Below are positions 33,401 through 45,900 of a DNA stretch of 64,000 nt, in pieces; the first letter of the stretch is position 1, and the number at the start of each line of letters is the position of its first letter. The translations under genes were made by a program, and so were the position numbers. Below the pieces are notes generated by a model. The model saw only the letters and a list, made by a program, of their open reading frames with translations. It was not told the origin of the DNA and made no database searches. The DNA comes from Trebouxia sp. TZW2008 (lineage: Eukaryota > Chlorophyta > Trebouxiophyceae > Trebouxiales > Trebouxiaceae): the NCBI GenBank assembly GCA_002118135.1, contig BDIU01000155.1, positions 310,001 to 374,000 of the forward strand, given 5' to 3'.

Positions 33401-36400
33401 GAAAGAGAAAGTCACTCCTGAGCTGCAGCCACTGCTGCCGATTGTCTTTGGCAAGATCAGTCCAGGTGCTGCTTACTGTTTGGAATAGCCAGCACAAGCC
33501 CACCAGATTAGGTTTTGATATGCCATCATTGTCTGAGCAAGCTCAAAAGCAGGCATTGCTGACGCTGATGAGATATGCTATAGCCTGAGCATTCATGGCG
33601 TTTGGCTTATGTATCCTGCGCAAGTATACTGCAAAGCATTATCTGTTTCTGTTATTGCTGTCACATACTGATTCAAGTTGCACGGAGACACTTGCACGTA
33701 TGCAATATGCATGCTTCTTATGCATGCTTTGGCTGAGTATTGTGCACCTGCAGAGGCATGGTGGTGGCCTTGAAAGTTTGCACCACGTTTTCATGTGACA
33801 GCTGCAGAGTCAGGATTCCCTCCACGCTGTTCAGCTCTGCACGCTGCGGCCTGTTGGAGGTGTACCGTTTGGGTCTCAAGGCACTCATGTCAGAGGGCTG
33901 TTTCCTGATGCGTGGCGCTATAGCAGTTGGGTCTTCAGCCTCTTCTGATGATGGCAGCGGTCCTGAATGCTGAATGATCTGCAACAACAGAAGCAAGGGC
34001 GCTTCACTTTTTCCACAAAAAAATGATGGCCAGGAACTGACTGCCACATGTTCTGTGCTACTTGAGCCTCTTCAGATGCAGGCCGTGGCCGAGAGTGCTG
34101 AATGGTTTGCAACAGCGTGAGCAACTTGGGAGGCTGAAGCCAAGAGTGGGCGTATAAGTGTTGCTACAAGAGACGCTTAGGCAGTACAGTTTTTTGACAG
34201 GTGCAAAGCAGTCCCGGCGAACATTTACAGCAATAGGTGCGCCATTCCACGAACTCCTGTACACCTTGCAAAATGATCAATGCAGTACTGTTATAAATGC
34301 AAAGCAGTCTCTGCTTACTTTCATGGGGACAGCTGCAGAGCCTGTCTGCCTGGTCCTACTTGTTAGATACGCATGCACAATGCAATTTTGTTCCAAATGC
34401 AAACCAGTCACCACTTACTTTGCTGAAAACCAATGATGTAATGTTTCACATGCAAAACTGTCCGAGCTTCTTGCGATAGCAACAGGTGCCTCATTCTACA
34501 AGCTTCTGTACACCTTGCCAGTGCAGTACCCCCATGACTGCACAGCATTGCCTTTTTGATGGCAACAGACGCACTGTTTCACAGGCCCATGCTGATGCAG
34601 TCCTGTTTTAAGTTGCCTTGTGTTGTGCTTTCTTTCTTTCCTGCTGCTTTGAGTGCACATTGTGTGCCTACTTTTATAGCAACAGAAACCCCATTGCATC
34701 AGCCTCAGGACACTTTCCCAAATGAACCACCGCAGTCTTTGCTTACTTTGATGGCAACGGGTGCGCCATTCCACAACCCTCTATACACTTTGCCGAAGCC
34801 GCCCTGGCCCAGCAGAGGGCCCAACTGCACGTCCTCAAACACCTCGCTCTGCCCCTTGGACTGAATCAGCCCCGGAGCCCTGAGCAATTCCACATCTTGT
34901 TGGGCTCAACAGGGTGTACAGTCTATAGTCATCAGTCAGGTTCTGTTGAGTTTAGCAGGAATTGAGGTGTATAGCCAGAAGTAATTGCAGTCCAGATTGG
35001 AAACTGTCACAGGAGTGGTTTTTGTGAGGGTTTCCAACTCTGCACGCATCTGTCTTGATGCTGTATCACAACGCACAATCAGTGGTGTGCAGGTTGATGT
35101 GCTTGAGCTAGCACTATGTCATAGTCAGGTGTCCAAGAAGTCAAGATCTGCCTTCATGAGCAGTGCTGTTGAATGCACGCATGTTCACTTGTGTTGGTCA
35201 GGTTATGATCAAAGCATGCTTTTGTCACGATGAGTGACACTGAGGCCTGCCTGTATCCCAGCAATGGCGAGGACAGCCGGTAAGACTAGGCAGGTAGTTT
35301 GCCTCTGGAAGTGCCATGCAGAATGCGGAAGTTGGCATGAACATGTCTGGGTAAGTGTGCCCCTGTGAAGCCAATATACCATCCATGCATGTCACTCCTG
35401 CAATCTAGTGCATATGTAGGCCTGTCACATGGTTTCGCAGCCTTATGCTGCAGGCTGCTGCTGCACCATCCTCCATTTAGGCATGTTGTGAGCAGATACA
35501 CAAGGGCACTGGTAGGGGTTGAATCAGCGAGGTTGAAGCTCTTGCCTACAAGTGGTAGCAGCTGCCTTGCGCTGATTAATGTTGGGGCTGTGATGTGCTT
35601 GCATCAAACATACTGCTTGCTGTCATGAGATCACCTGTTACCACAAAGATGTAAACTGCCTTTGCTAGCACTAGCCTCTGCTCTAGCATGTTGTCAGCTG
35701 CAGACCATTTCCAGGGGCTCAGCTATGCAGCAGCACTCACCTTTCAGTTGGGTCTTCATCCTTCTTGACTGTGGCAAAGTACAAGTGCCCTGCTGCCCCG
35801 CTCTTCCAGGCAACCTGCCCTGGAACACCCACCAAGGGCGCTGCAGAGTTGATGTGGTCCGTGGCAGCGTTCTTGAAGTGTGCAATGACCAGCTTGCGGG
35901 TTTTGTTGCTGGTGGGTCTGCCACGCAGCAAATGCAGGGTGAAGGGCTGCTGCTCAGAAATGGCTTGCTGGACCTCACGCAGCACTTGCTCCTGTGGCAC
36001 AGCATTCATTCATTCCTTCATTCATTCATTCATTCATTCATTCATTCGCTCATTCATTCGCTCATTCATTCGCTCGTTCATTCCTTGATTCATTTATTCA
36101 TTCATTCACTCATCCATGCACCTGTTCAATTAAAATGTTTGCCAGGCAGGCTTGGAAACTCAGCAAACAGACTGTGTCACAGCAGGCAGTGCATGACTAA
36201 GCAAGGCCGCGCAGTTGATTTTGGAAGTTTCACCAGCTGCAGCTTGTAAGGATGTGGTGACCAGGCTTGAGCAGAGCTGACAAGTAGCCCAGCTGCAGAT
36301 ACTTGCGGAGCAAGTGCAGTGACAGCAGCCAGCCACCAGCTATTCTTTGCATAGCCTTTGCCGCCAGCGCTACTGCCATGCCATGTGTTGAGCACATTGA

Positions 36401-38293
36401 CTGGCAAACTTCTCTTCAGAGATTGATGAAAGGCAGGCTGTGGCTCATGGCAAGCATCAGGCACTTTGGCAACATGCAAAACATCGGCCAGGCATATAGG
36501 TGTGCGACTTGCAGTTGCTTGGTCACATAGCACCCTTTTGTAACTAAGCACGTGAGCATGCTGACTACAGCAGACAGGGTACAAGCAGGTGTTGACAGAT
36601 TTTGAAGTTGCACCTTAGTCTGACCAGCTGGCACAAACAGCTGCCAGAGGCCATTGCCATGCACTTCTAGGCGGCTCATGCCAGTGATGCGCAGCCAAGC
36701 CTCATTCTGAAACATGATCTTCCAGTTGGGTGTGTCGGTGTCCACTAGCAGGATGCCCTCTGACTCTAGCCCTTGTGAGTGCTGGTAGCCCAACACTGGT
36801 TCTGCAGCCTTTGCTTGTGCAACCTGCAGAATGGGGTTCCCTCTGTTGTTCAAGCCGCTTGGTCACATATTGCATATGAAGCCTGGTGGGTTTGCAGCTT
36901 GCTCTGTGACACATCGTTGCGGCAGACAAGGTAGCTGATTTGCAGGTGATTTGAGCAGTGACAGAAAGCAGCATGTCATTGAAAGACAGCGATGATGCTG
37001 CTTTAGCAAAATGGCCCCATAAAACACAGTAAGTCATAAGCACCCACAACATCACCATGTGTCAATGGTGATCAAAATACACATTGTTGCTGACTCAATA
37101 TGCAGGAACAGCATCAGAAGCTCACCCTGAGGTCCTCTTTCAGGATTTCACGCACAACCACCTCGGCAAAGTTACACAGCAGTCGGCAGTTCTCGGCATC
37201 AAATTGCCTTGCTTTACGATCGATGATGCACCTAAACAGCAGTGATGTTGGCTGAGCACAAACAGCTTCACAGTCTGCAGGTTGCCATGCCATGCCAGCA
37301 CTAGCACAGGTCATTGCAAACAACATACAAAAGGTTTGAGTGATAGCTTTGCCAGCACGAGCAGCTTGACAACAATGCAGAAAGAGCAGTGTGAAGTTTT
37401 CATGTGTGTGCAATTTTCAGCCCCCAATACTTTTCACACACATGAACAGAAATGCACATGAAAGCATGTCTGCACAAAAAGGACATTTACACTTACAATG
37501 AGCCCAGGCGCAATCCATCAGCAGTGACCAAAGGTGCCCCAGCATAGAAGCGAATGTGTGGATCATTCAAAACCAATGGGTTTTTCTGAAACCTGCATGA
37601 CAATTCGGCACGAAGTGTTGAGCCGAGATAGCTTGAAAACTTTCTGCTGCAGGATTGCATGCCCACTTGCAGCAAAAAGCCGTCTTGGAACGCAAATGCA
37701 GGGGTTATGATAGCAACATCAGCTGATACAGCTGGCAGACAGACAATGACGCTGAGGCAGCAAACAATGACAACATCAGCTGCCGCCAATTGCACGTTCG
37801 CTGCTGATCCAATGCACATCAATTACAAGTCAGTCCAGCAGAGCATGGTAAGTGCTGAGTGCTGTGGAATGCTTGGCTGCTGAGACACAACTGTTTAGAA
37901 AACTTGAATTTGAACATACCTGACATCCTCAGTTGCATCAGGAACCACCAGTACTTCAGGATTCTTTGGTATCAAAGTCCAAGCACAGAAGGACGATTTG
38001 CGGTCTGTTTGTTGGCAAGCCAGGCCAGAACAAGATTTGAACCACTGCCGGTCCTTGTCAACCAATGACACTAGAGCAATAGGCACGTCAAAAATTGAGC
38101 ATATGAGCTGTGTGATGTCATCAAATCGCTGCTCAGGGCTTGTGTCCAAAATGCTGAGGCGTGCGAGCTCGCTCAATCGATTGTCCTCATCTGCCGGCAA
38201 AGGAGCACCATAATGCTGGCCTGGCCGCATGATGACTGGCATACCGTCTGAAGCGTCGCCATCTTGCTGGCTTGCAAGATGAGCTTCAGCCAT
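30465..38293 (-). CDS. GAF-PAS sensor protein kinase, TKL-like
   Basis: Exons on the minus strand: 37920-38293, 37497-37592, 37126-37231, 36614-36823, 35741-35991, about 34747-34895, 33748-33978, 32819-32979, 31871-32100, 30708-30874 and 30465-30560; all junctions agree in phase except one short exon still missing between 35741 and 34895. The N-terminal GAF domain (residues about 40-195) contains '[16 protein letters not shown]' and '[20 protein letters not shown]'. PAS region: '[20 protein letters not shown]'. The kinase has the P-loop '[11 protein letters not shown]', 'VAIK', '[19 protein letters not shown]', '[10 protein letters not shown]', 'THMPPELL' and '[16 protein letters not shown]'. 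The catalytic loop is HGDLTGGN: the Asp and Asn are kept, but the Arg of HRD and the Lys of DLK are replaced. Likely a light-, redox- or ligand-responsive soluble kinase; the ligand cannot be read from sequence. Confidence 0.88.
31205..31760 (-). repeat. Four ghost copies of the kinase activation-segment exon end
   Basis: The donor-side end of exon 31871-32100, coding for '[17 protein letters not shown]', recurs at 31699, 31532, 31374 and 31211 (spacing 158-171). All copies still spell a variant of '[12 protein letters not shown]' or its frame-shifted form. Two keep a usable donor (gtgtgc near 31531, gtaact near 31373). The copy nearest the real exon has GC in place of GT, and the most distant has lost it. 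Confidence 0.9.
34055..34720 (-). repeat. Ghost copies of kinase P-loop and alpha-C exon edges
   Basis: The donor-side edge of the P-loop exon ('[11 protein letters not shown]', real copy at 34748) recurs in decayed form near 34226, 34475 and, in shorter pieces, near 34318, 34554 and 34672. The acceptor-side edge of the next exon ('[16 protein letters not shown]', real at 33978) recurs near 34069-34110 as '[13 protein letters not shown]'. The two families of ghosts fill the intron between the two exons. Confidence 0.8.
36001..36112 (+). repeat. ATTC microsatellite in kinase intron
   Basis: About 25 imperfect copies of 'attc', with 'gctc' variants, starting 10 bases upstream of the exon 5 acceptor on the minus strand. 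It produces a spurious His/Ser/Phe/Ile-repeat open frame on the plus strand. Confidence 0.92.
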
Positions 38294-39786
38294 ATGTATG
38301 ATCTGCTGAGTTGAACTGCGCTTGGCACTTGGAAGTTCTGCTCAGCAAGCCTCAAGCTGCTCAAGGCGCCTACACAGTCAGACAGACGTACCAAGTCTGA
38401 ACTGAGCTAGGCAAGATCCACTCAGTCAGATGCAGCAGCTGAGACTTACCCTGATGTGGCAGGCTATGTTGATCTAGCTTGTGGTTGTCAGTCTACACTT
38501 GCACAGACATTGAGAAGCATTTCCCGCATGCCTTGCTGGGAAGTCACTCTATAGATGGCAAGCCATTGCCCTTGCTTGAACTCTGTTTGGCTTAGTTATC
38601 GTCTTGTTTCACATATAGACCGCAGCTAGCATACGTGTCGTTTAAGCACATTACGGGGTTCTGAGCTGTGGACGACGGTGGGTTCCGTGACTTGCCAACT
38701 CCAAGGAGATCGGGACCTGCGCCATCGAGCAGTGTCAACCGTATTGCTGACGGGTACGAAAACTGCACACTCAACACTAGCGGTCTGTTGAACGCTAACT
38801 GAGGTTTAATTGCCACGAACGGAGGACTGTGGTACACGATCATGCAACGATGCTGCAAGGCAACATTTGCTGTGAAAGTTCTCGTTTCTGATCGTATTCT
38901 CAAGTGACATGTGATCGGCCAGGTGGTCAACAAGGCCTGATACGGCCGCGTGGTGAGGCCACGTCTCCACTATGACCAAACAAGCTGTCACGGGACGTCA
39001 TCAAACCAATTCCAAGGCATGGCACGCGAGAACGCCACAAGCCACAAGCAGAATGCAACCTGCAGCTTTTACTCTGTGCGCCGCATAGCTTGCACAGGCA
39101 TGGAGACACTTAACGGCGTAGACTTTTCTTTTCTTTTCTGGAGTCACCATGCCGTGATTACACTCTCAAATAGGCCACCTGGTGAGCAAACTGGCCAGAA
39201 CGGGCATGCACGCCGCTACAACTCGAGCTGTAGATATGGCTGAATCCTTGCAGACGGGTGTCTTACCATGTTGTCATTCAGCATGGATTTCGATAGTTAT
39301 GAGCCCAGCTTGACAACATTACAGCAGTAATGACATGCCTCACATTGTTGCTCAACATTATGAACAAGACACTGGTACGCGAGCGTCCACCTGAGCCCGG
39401 GGCTGGTTGGTCCATGTCGGCCATGTGTGCTTGGTTGATTCATGAGCCCGGTTGCCAAGCCGTATGTCACGCACAGCATGCACATGCAAGTGTTGCAGAT
39501 GTCTGCAACTCAGGCTGGATATTGCAGCATGCACACATCAAAGAATAGCAACGCTGCTTGCAGCAAGGCCAACATCGCTGACGACATGTAGGAAGAATAT
39601 CAATACCAAGTGGAGAGGCGAACAGTGCTGATGAACATGTGGACACGTAGCAAGCAACTTACTGGTGCATGCTGGACATAGAAACAGGAAAAACAGAGAA
39701 AAAATGACACATCTAGTAGATTGAGAGAACAACTCAACAAATATCCTCAGCCAGGCAGAACCGGCTTCACTGTGTTAGCTCATGCG
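38294..39786. other. Intergenic upstream of the kinase gene
   Basis: About 1.49 kb between two minus-strand genes. It should contain the kinase promoter on the left and the 3' end of the coiled-coil gene on the right. An open frame at 38950-39243 on the plus strand has no motif or splice support. Nothing else recognised. Confidence 0.5.
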
Positions 39787-41539
39787 TTAGAAGCTACTTG
39801 CAGAAGAACCACAACAGAAATAGAATGATGTTGATGGTTTTATTGCAGCACCTGTCAAGGTGGCAACACGCGCAGCAAAGCTTATGCTTTGCAACCTGCT
39901 CACGACTTTGTGTACATGCCCAGAATACTGGCTGAGAGTTTTGACGGTGTTGCTTGATTCCAGCGGCGCAGCTGAGCCTGTATTGTGTGTCTGAAACAAA
40001 CACAAAGAATGGAAACAGTCACAGTCAGCAGTCATGCCTGCATGGATACTATGTCATCGGGAAGAGTCAAGTGATCATGTGAGGAGCACTCTGAAGGAGT
40101 GTCAGAGTTGCTGTTTCCGTTTGCAAGCTCCTCTTGGTCTGCACGGTCGGCCTGCAGATTTGTCCCAAGTTCACATGCAGCCAAACACAATGCAGCAATG
40201 CAAGAAAGTGTATGTTGATTGCCAGATGAGCACCAGCTCAAAGACATATGCCCGACGTGCTGCCTAATGCTTGGTCAAAATGGCCTTCACTGTGTCATTC
40301 CACACATCAGCGCAGCCTCAGTGTCAAAGGCATTCAGGAGCTGACATAAAGCAAACACTTTCAGGGCTTGATGCTTGTACAGGCACACATGTGTCATTGG
40401 GAGCTGACATGCAGCAAATGCTTTGAGAGGCTTAATGCTTGTACAGGCACACGTGTTGTTAGACGCTGACATGCAGCAAATGCTGTCAAAGCTTGATGCT
40501 TGTACAGGAGCGAGAAGGCGACGGGTGCGCACCAGAACTGATTCTTCATAAGCCTGTACAACGAAGCGTAAGTGCGCATTCTGTGCTGTCACTGTGGCAC
40601 AAGCAGCTTGACACGACATCAGCTGTTGCTGCATCTGCCACATCCGATGTTGTGCTGCATCAAACCGACGATCAAGGTAATGGTTCACCTGAGTCATGGA
40701 CTCCAACTGCACATATCACATGAAGAAGGTCAGCACATGTGCTGACATGCAACACCAGATTTCATGTGTATGTGTCGCAATGCAACAAGGGATGTCTGCA
40801 TGCACGGTGTATACAAAGTACAATGCAAGATGGGTCTGACTTTCACATACAGCAAGCAATATGCACATGCATGGCTGACAAGTGCAACTCATGTCATTTT
40901 GGTAATCAACAAAAAGCCTCAGCCCAGCAATAGTATGCAAGCAAGCTATGTCTGAACATACGGTAGAATGAGACATTGACTTGGCACTTACTGGGTATGC
41001 AGCTGAAAAGCCAAACATAGCCACAGAACACTCAGAAGGCAGAACCAGAAGGCTTCTGCAATCTAGAAACTCTCAACAAGAGCAGGAAACCCTCAAAAAG
41101 ATGTTCAAGCAAATCCAGCTGTATGACAACATACAAAATGGCACATGCACTTGTCAGAGGAATGTTGACAGAACTGACCGCCTTGACCATGGCACGCTGA
41201 ACAGCATCAGTTGCATCAGAATCAGTAGACTCCAATAACCAAAGGGTGTCGTTTATTTGCCTTTCCCTTCAATCCCAAGTACCTGTGACACAGCTGATTT
41301 GAACAAGTGGCATTTTCAAATAACATGAGACTCTCGCAGTGCTTGGTCATTGCTAACCGCAGAATAAAACAGGAGCGGATGGCGCACGCATGTCGCATGC
41401 ATGCAGCTGTCACGCTTGCAGAACCGCACCTGCGGCCAGCAAGCTTGCCGATAACATCCGTACTGGTGTTGCAATCCACTTGTTCCTTAGCTGCTGGTGG
41501 TGCCAGCTTGCCATTCTCGACAAGCACCGTCCCCTGCAT
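39787..41539 (-). CDS. Small coiled-coil protein, function unknown
   Basis: Five exons with consistent phases: 41430-41539, 41179-41266, 40506-40706, 40050-40151 and 39787-39990, giving 234 residues that begin 'MQGTVLVENGKLAPP'. Residues about 50-115 form a helical, probably coiled-coil region ('DRRFDAAQHRMWQMQQQLMS') after 'ERQINDTLWLLES'. An acidic, Ser/Asn-rich linker follows ('NGNSNSDTPSECSSHDH'), then an amphipathic helix ('HVHKVVSRLQSISFAARVAT'). Size and pattern resemble small subunits of trafficking or kinetochore-type complexes, but I cannot assign a family. An alternative end is possible: the third exon could splice to a segment ending at 40287 ('AFDTEAALMCGMTQ'). Confidence 0.65.
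40335..40510 (-). repeat. Three-copy 62-64 base tandem repeat at an exon edge
   Basis: 'gctgaca..cagcaaa.gct....gcttgatgcttgtacagg' recurs at 40338, 40402 and 40464. The unit starts at the donor of exon 40506-40706 ('cctgtacaagc' on the minus strand), so the donor and the first intron bases have been copied twice into the intron. Confidence 0.85.
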
Positions 41540-42904
41540 TGAGCTTTGGCAGCTGCAATTGATGTAATACCGCTCGAATGTCGCAGTGCGTGCACCTACG
41601 CAAACCAGTGCTGGTGTCAAATGCTGGCAGACACAACACCGAGAGACAACGGCATACAGGATACGAGCGTAATGCAAAGTAATATGACATTGAGTGAACA
41701 GGACACCGCACAGAGCGCAAGATGCTGCAAGAATGCGTCAAACTCCCTGCTTGATTGCGAGTTGGCATGCATGCTTACTGAGGCGGCAGATGATGCTCGT
41801 CGTTGGCTCCTACACCTTGCCAGCAAATGATGCACACATCAATATCGGCTGCCAGCGTTGACAACGGCGAGCCAGTGCTCGTCAAGTAGGCGGGTGTCTG
41901 CAGCGCTGCTGACAATTGCGGTGTCTGACTGATTGATTGAAACTTCATAGCCTTAAATTGGTCGTGGCTGGAAAAGAAGGATGATGAGGACGTGGGCCGC
42001 TGACTGGCCCTCTGCTTTCTGATTTTTGGGCGGTGCCCTGCTCGTAGTTGTCAGCAAGCATACAATTGCTTGAGGAGGTCGAAAGGATGCCAGCTGTACG
42101 TGCATGCAAGTCGACTTCATTATGCAAATGGCAAGGCTTCAATTCTGGGAGAGTGACTGCTGGTAGTCAAGGTGTTGGACAGACATGACCCAGTTTACAG
42201 TCTTGATAATTGCTCCCGTTTCAGTTGCGCAAACATTTCAGGATACCATGGTACTCTGCTCATTGAATGCATGTTCAAGCTGGTAACTCCGACAAGTTGT
42301 CATGTCACAGCTGAATGGTGTCATGACAATGGCCTGCATTTGGCAGCGCTATGCAATTGCAACGCCTGTGGATGTTGCAATGACACAATGATTCAATTTT
42401 GTGCACATTTGCAGCCTAACAGCAGCTATGCCGCATACCTGCTGGCAAACTGTCACATTACTGCAGTTGTGCAACAAAATTGTTGTGCTTGACAGCAGTA
42501 CCGGTCAATGCTGAATGGCTGGAAGAACTGTGCATTCGGCAACAATGATCAACACCAAAGCCATCAACTTCAAAGTTGAAGAGCATTGATCTTATGATGC
42601 AGGCAGTCAATTGTCTTATTGTGGTGGGCAGCAGGCTCTTGCTGCCGCAGTATATTATGAAGCTGCTTGAGCTGCAATGCAGCTGCCCTGTATGTTGTAT
42701 GCCTGCTTGACCCTCTGTCCTCAGACCCTACGGCTGCATGACAACCACTGTCAATCAGATATAGACATACACCATCTCATTATGCACGCTGGTCTGGTTT
42801 GGCTGCACGACAAAGGTGATTAGTTGCAGCACACGCAGCTGTTCACACCACCTCATGCATTCAAGTTCAATGTAGCATGCTACTGTAAGATGACAGTGCT
42901 TGGC
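41540..42904. other. Intergenic, no recognisable gene
   Basis: About 1.37 kb between the coiled-coil gene start and the NCAPG2 stop, both on the minus strand. Open frames on either strand (for instance a Cys-rich one at 42172-42492, plus) show no motif and no splice logic. Confidence 0.5.
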
Positions 42905-45900
42905 TTAGAATGACAGCTGAAAAACCACAGCTGCAGTGCATTCCCACTTATGATTCTTGCTCAAATTTGCAAAGGCAGGACCAGTTCTGACTTGGGTCAC
43001 CCAGGAGCTAAAGCGCTTGGCAGTGATCCTCAAAACGCAGACACTGGCAATCATTGCAGCAACCACAATATGATCACTGCTAATGTACTTCATCAAGAAT
43101 TTGTCCCAAGCTGTCATGTGGACATGAGTAGCTCAAGGCTTGAATGCAAAACATGCAACACAGTAGCAGTGATCATCTGTTGTTTGACAACTCAATTATT
43201 AGACATTGCATATTAGTTGGGTGGCTGGATGCAGACAAACCTGGGAAGCCCAACAAGCAGGTCATATGAACCGCGCCTATGCTGCACTCAGGCTCACCCT
43301 GATGCCAACAGTTCACAGCCAAGGAAGCAGCACTGCCAGCCATGCGCTCAGCCACCTGAGTCATACACTAGGCGGAGTCACATTTTGACAAGGCAATTTT
43401 TGGCCAATGTGCCTGAATCATGGGTGTGCTGAAATTGTTGTACAGCACCACAACATCACAGCATCAACAGCGTCAATCAACGCAAGCTGGCCAAGCGAAG
43501 GCAGCATCACTGCCTCCCATGCACTCAGTCACCTGAGTCCAGCACTTTGCCAAGTCAGCTTAACCATGCATCCTTCAGAGGACAGCACAATGCATTATTT
43601 TCCAGAGTGCTAATGAGACAGCACAACATGTAACATTCCATCAACTACTTTTGTTTCTGCTAGTTCAGAGGAGAGATGCTCATATGCATGCAAAGCAGCA
43701 TCCCCATGCAATTGCCATGACCTCAGGATGTAACAAACAATTCACAGCCAAACAATGACCCACCTGCGCGGCTCTTGCAGCTGCCATGACTGCAATCACA
43801 AAGCTGTGGTCAATGGAACAGGAATCTGCGTCAGAAGCAGAGGAGCGCGGGCGCTGCTTGCCTGCTGCTTGGCTCCTGTAGGGTCCCTCCTGGTTCACTG
43901 ACACATTCTCCTTGTCGTTCTCAACCTACAAGCAGCGTCAAATGATGTTCGGTTAGTGTTAATGAAGTCAACTCTCCTTGTCATGCTCCAGCTGCCACAA
44001 AACAGTCCCAAAAAAGGTAAAAAGTGAGGTTGAAACACAGCACCAAGTGTATTCATATTCTCCTTGTCATGCTCCATCTGTCAGCAGCAACAGGTCAGAT
44101 GCAGCTGGAATCAGATGTAAATGCAGCCTGACATGCTGAGCGCCGGTCTGCTGGTTTTGCCAAAGAGTATTCACGTGAGGCAGAGGCTAGGCAACTTCAT
44201 TGACAATGGCTGAGCAGAATTGATGGCATAGGTCATGACAGCAGACAACACCTACAAATGTGATGTAGTTGTCTTGGGTTCAGGAGAGTGCAGAAAGCCC
44301 ATTTTGCTTGCATGAGCAGCACTTGTACACTCTGGTCATCTCAACAATGCTCAAGAATACAGAATTGATGCATTGCTGCACTACACCCTGCAGCAAGAAA
44401 TGGAGAAATATATATTAAAGATTGAACGAATGCATGAACAAAAGAACGCACCAAAGAATGAACGAAGGGGTATATGCACCCGATGGCAGTACCTGATGCA
44501 CATCACTGTCATCTGGCTGTTGCTGGTCTACTGCCTGGGTAGGCAGCTGGCTGTTGTCCACTCCTCTCAAGCTTGGTGAGCCCTGAGGATCTTGAGCCCC
44601 CTGGTCCACCCCACCTCCACCCCTCAAGCAGCCCCCCCGATCCATCTGGGGTTGCATAGTGCTGCCTATCAGCCTTGCCAAGGGCAAAAGCCACCTGCAA
44701 GAAACAAATTAAAGTACATTGTGAACAATAAATGATGCAACTAAGAAATAAGACAATGTTGTGCAAAAAGCAGCAATAGAGAATGCAGCTGATAGAGGGC
44801 AGGGCAGGCAGGGCAGGGGGGCAGGAGTTATTGAGAAAGTGGCAGTTCTTTGTGAAGCTGTGTGATACTGCTGCAGTGGCCCATGTAGAGCATCATGCGA
44901 GACTCAGCAGTGCCAATTCTGCAATTGTGCGCATACTGAGAATAGTCAAACTTGCTGTGGGCAATCAAGTGCAACAGCAGAATGGGCTGCATTATAACCC
45001 TGTGTGCAGAACTTCTCAGAAAGCTCAAGCAGAAACCAGCAAGCTTGTACACTACATGTGCCACAAAATGTTGTGCTTGGTCATGAGTGTACCTATGCAA
45101 GGTCTGGACATGGCACAGGGTCTTCAACACTCCTGGCAAGAAAGGCTTGGCTATGTGCGTGAGAGCATTACTCTCGTCATCACAGCCCTGTTGCATAATG
45201 GCTTCTGCCACAGCTTCCAGCTCCCCACACGAGCCTGCTTCAGTTATGCTGCAAGCTACTGTGGCAGCTGCAGGGCCTTCAACAGCACCTGCACCTGCTT
45301 GACTAATACTGGAAGCTGCTGTGGCAGCTGCAGAGTCTACTGGCTGATACTGCTGAGTCACTGCTTGACTGTCTGAGTCAGTAAGCCATGTGGGCTGTGC
45401 TGACTGGGCAGCCAAGGGCTGAATCTGGAAAGGCTGACTCATTGTTGACTCATCAGACAAGCCCTTGGTGGCGCCTATAAGGCTCATGGCTCTGATAACA
45501 GCATCATGGCTGACTTGTGTGACCTCTGTAGCTGCAAAAACAAGACAATCTGGTTTTGGTGGCACTGCACAAGCTGCATTGTGCTGAGGCAACTTGATGC
45601 ATCCACCGTTGCTCCTAGCTGCAACATTATGCAATGATCAAGTGCAGCAGAATGGTACAAATTGACGCCTGTTGGCACAGTGGGCAAGGTCTTTGTGCTT
45701 TTTCACACAAGAGCTGTGACAAAAGGCTTTGAAGCATTGGGGCTGCTCTCGCAGTCGCAGCTCAATTCTGTATCCTCACTTGATTTCTTTTCTGGAATGT
45801 CACCAGTGTACATGCACTTCCACTCTTTTTTGGAATGTCACCAGTGCATGCTTTTCCACAAGTCTTGCAGTCTGACTTCAAAGACTCGCATGATGTTGTA

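Noticed and set aside
35662..36249. 195-residue plus-strand open frame with His/Ser/Phe repeats
   Set aside because: It is produced by the ATTC microsatellite and runs antisense to a well-supported kinase exon; no start or splice logic.
40287..40360. Alternative last exon of the coiled-coil gene ending at 40287
   Set aside because: Possible by phase, but exons 40050-40151 and 39787-39990 also join in phase and give a more protein-like C-terminus, so I kept the longer model as primary.
44828..45092. C-terminal part of a 268-residue minus-strand open frame
   Set aside because: The real NCAPG2 exon ends at the donor at 45093, which fits the phase of the next exon; the remainder is intron read-through.
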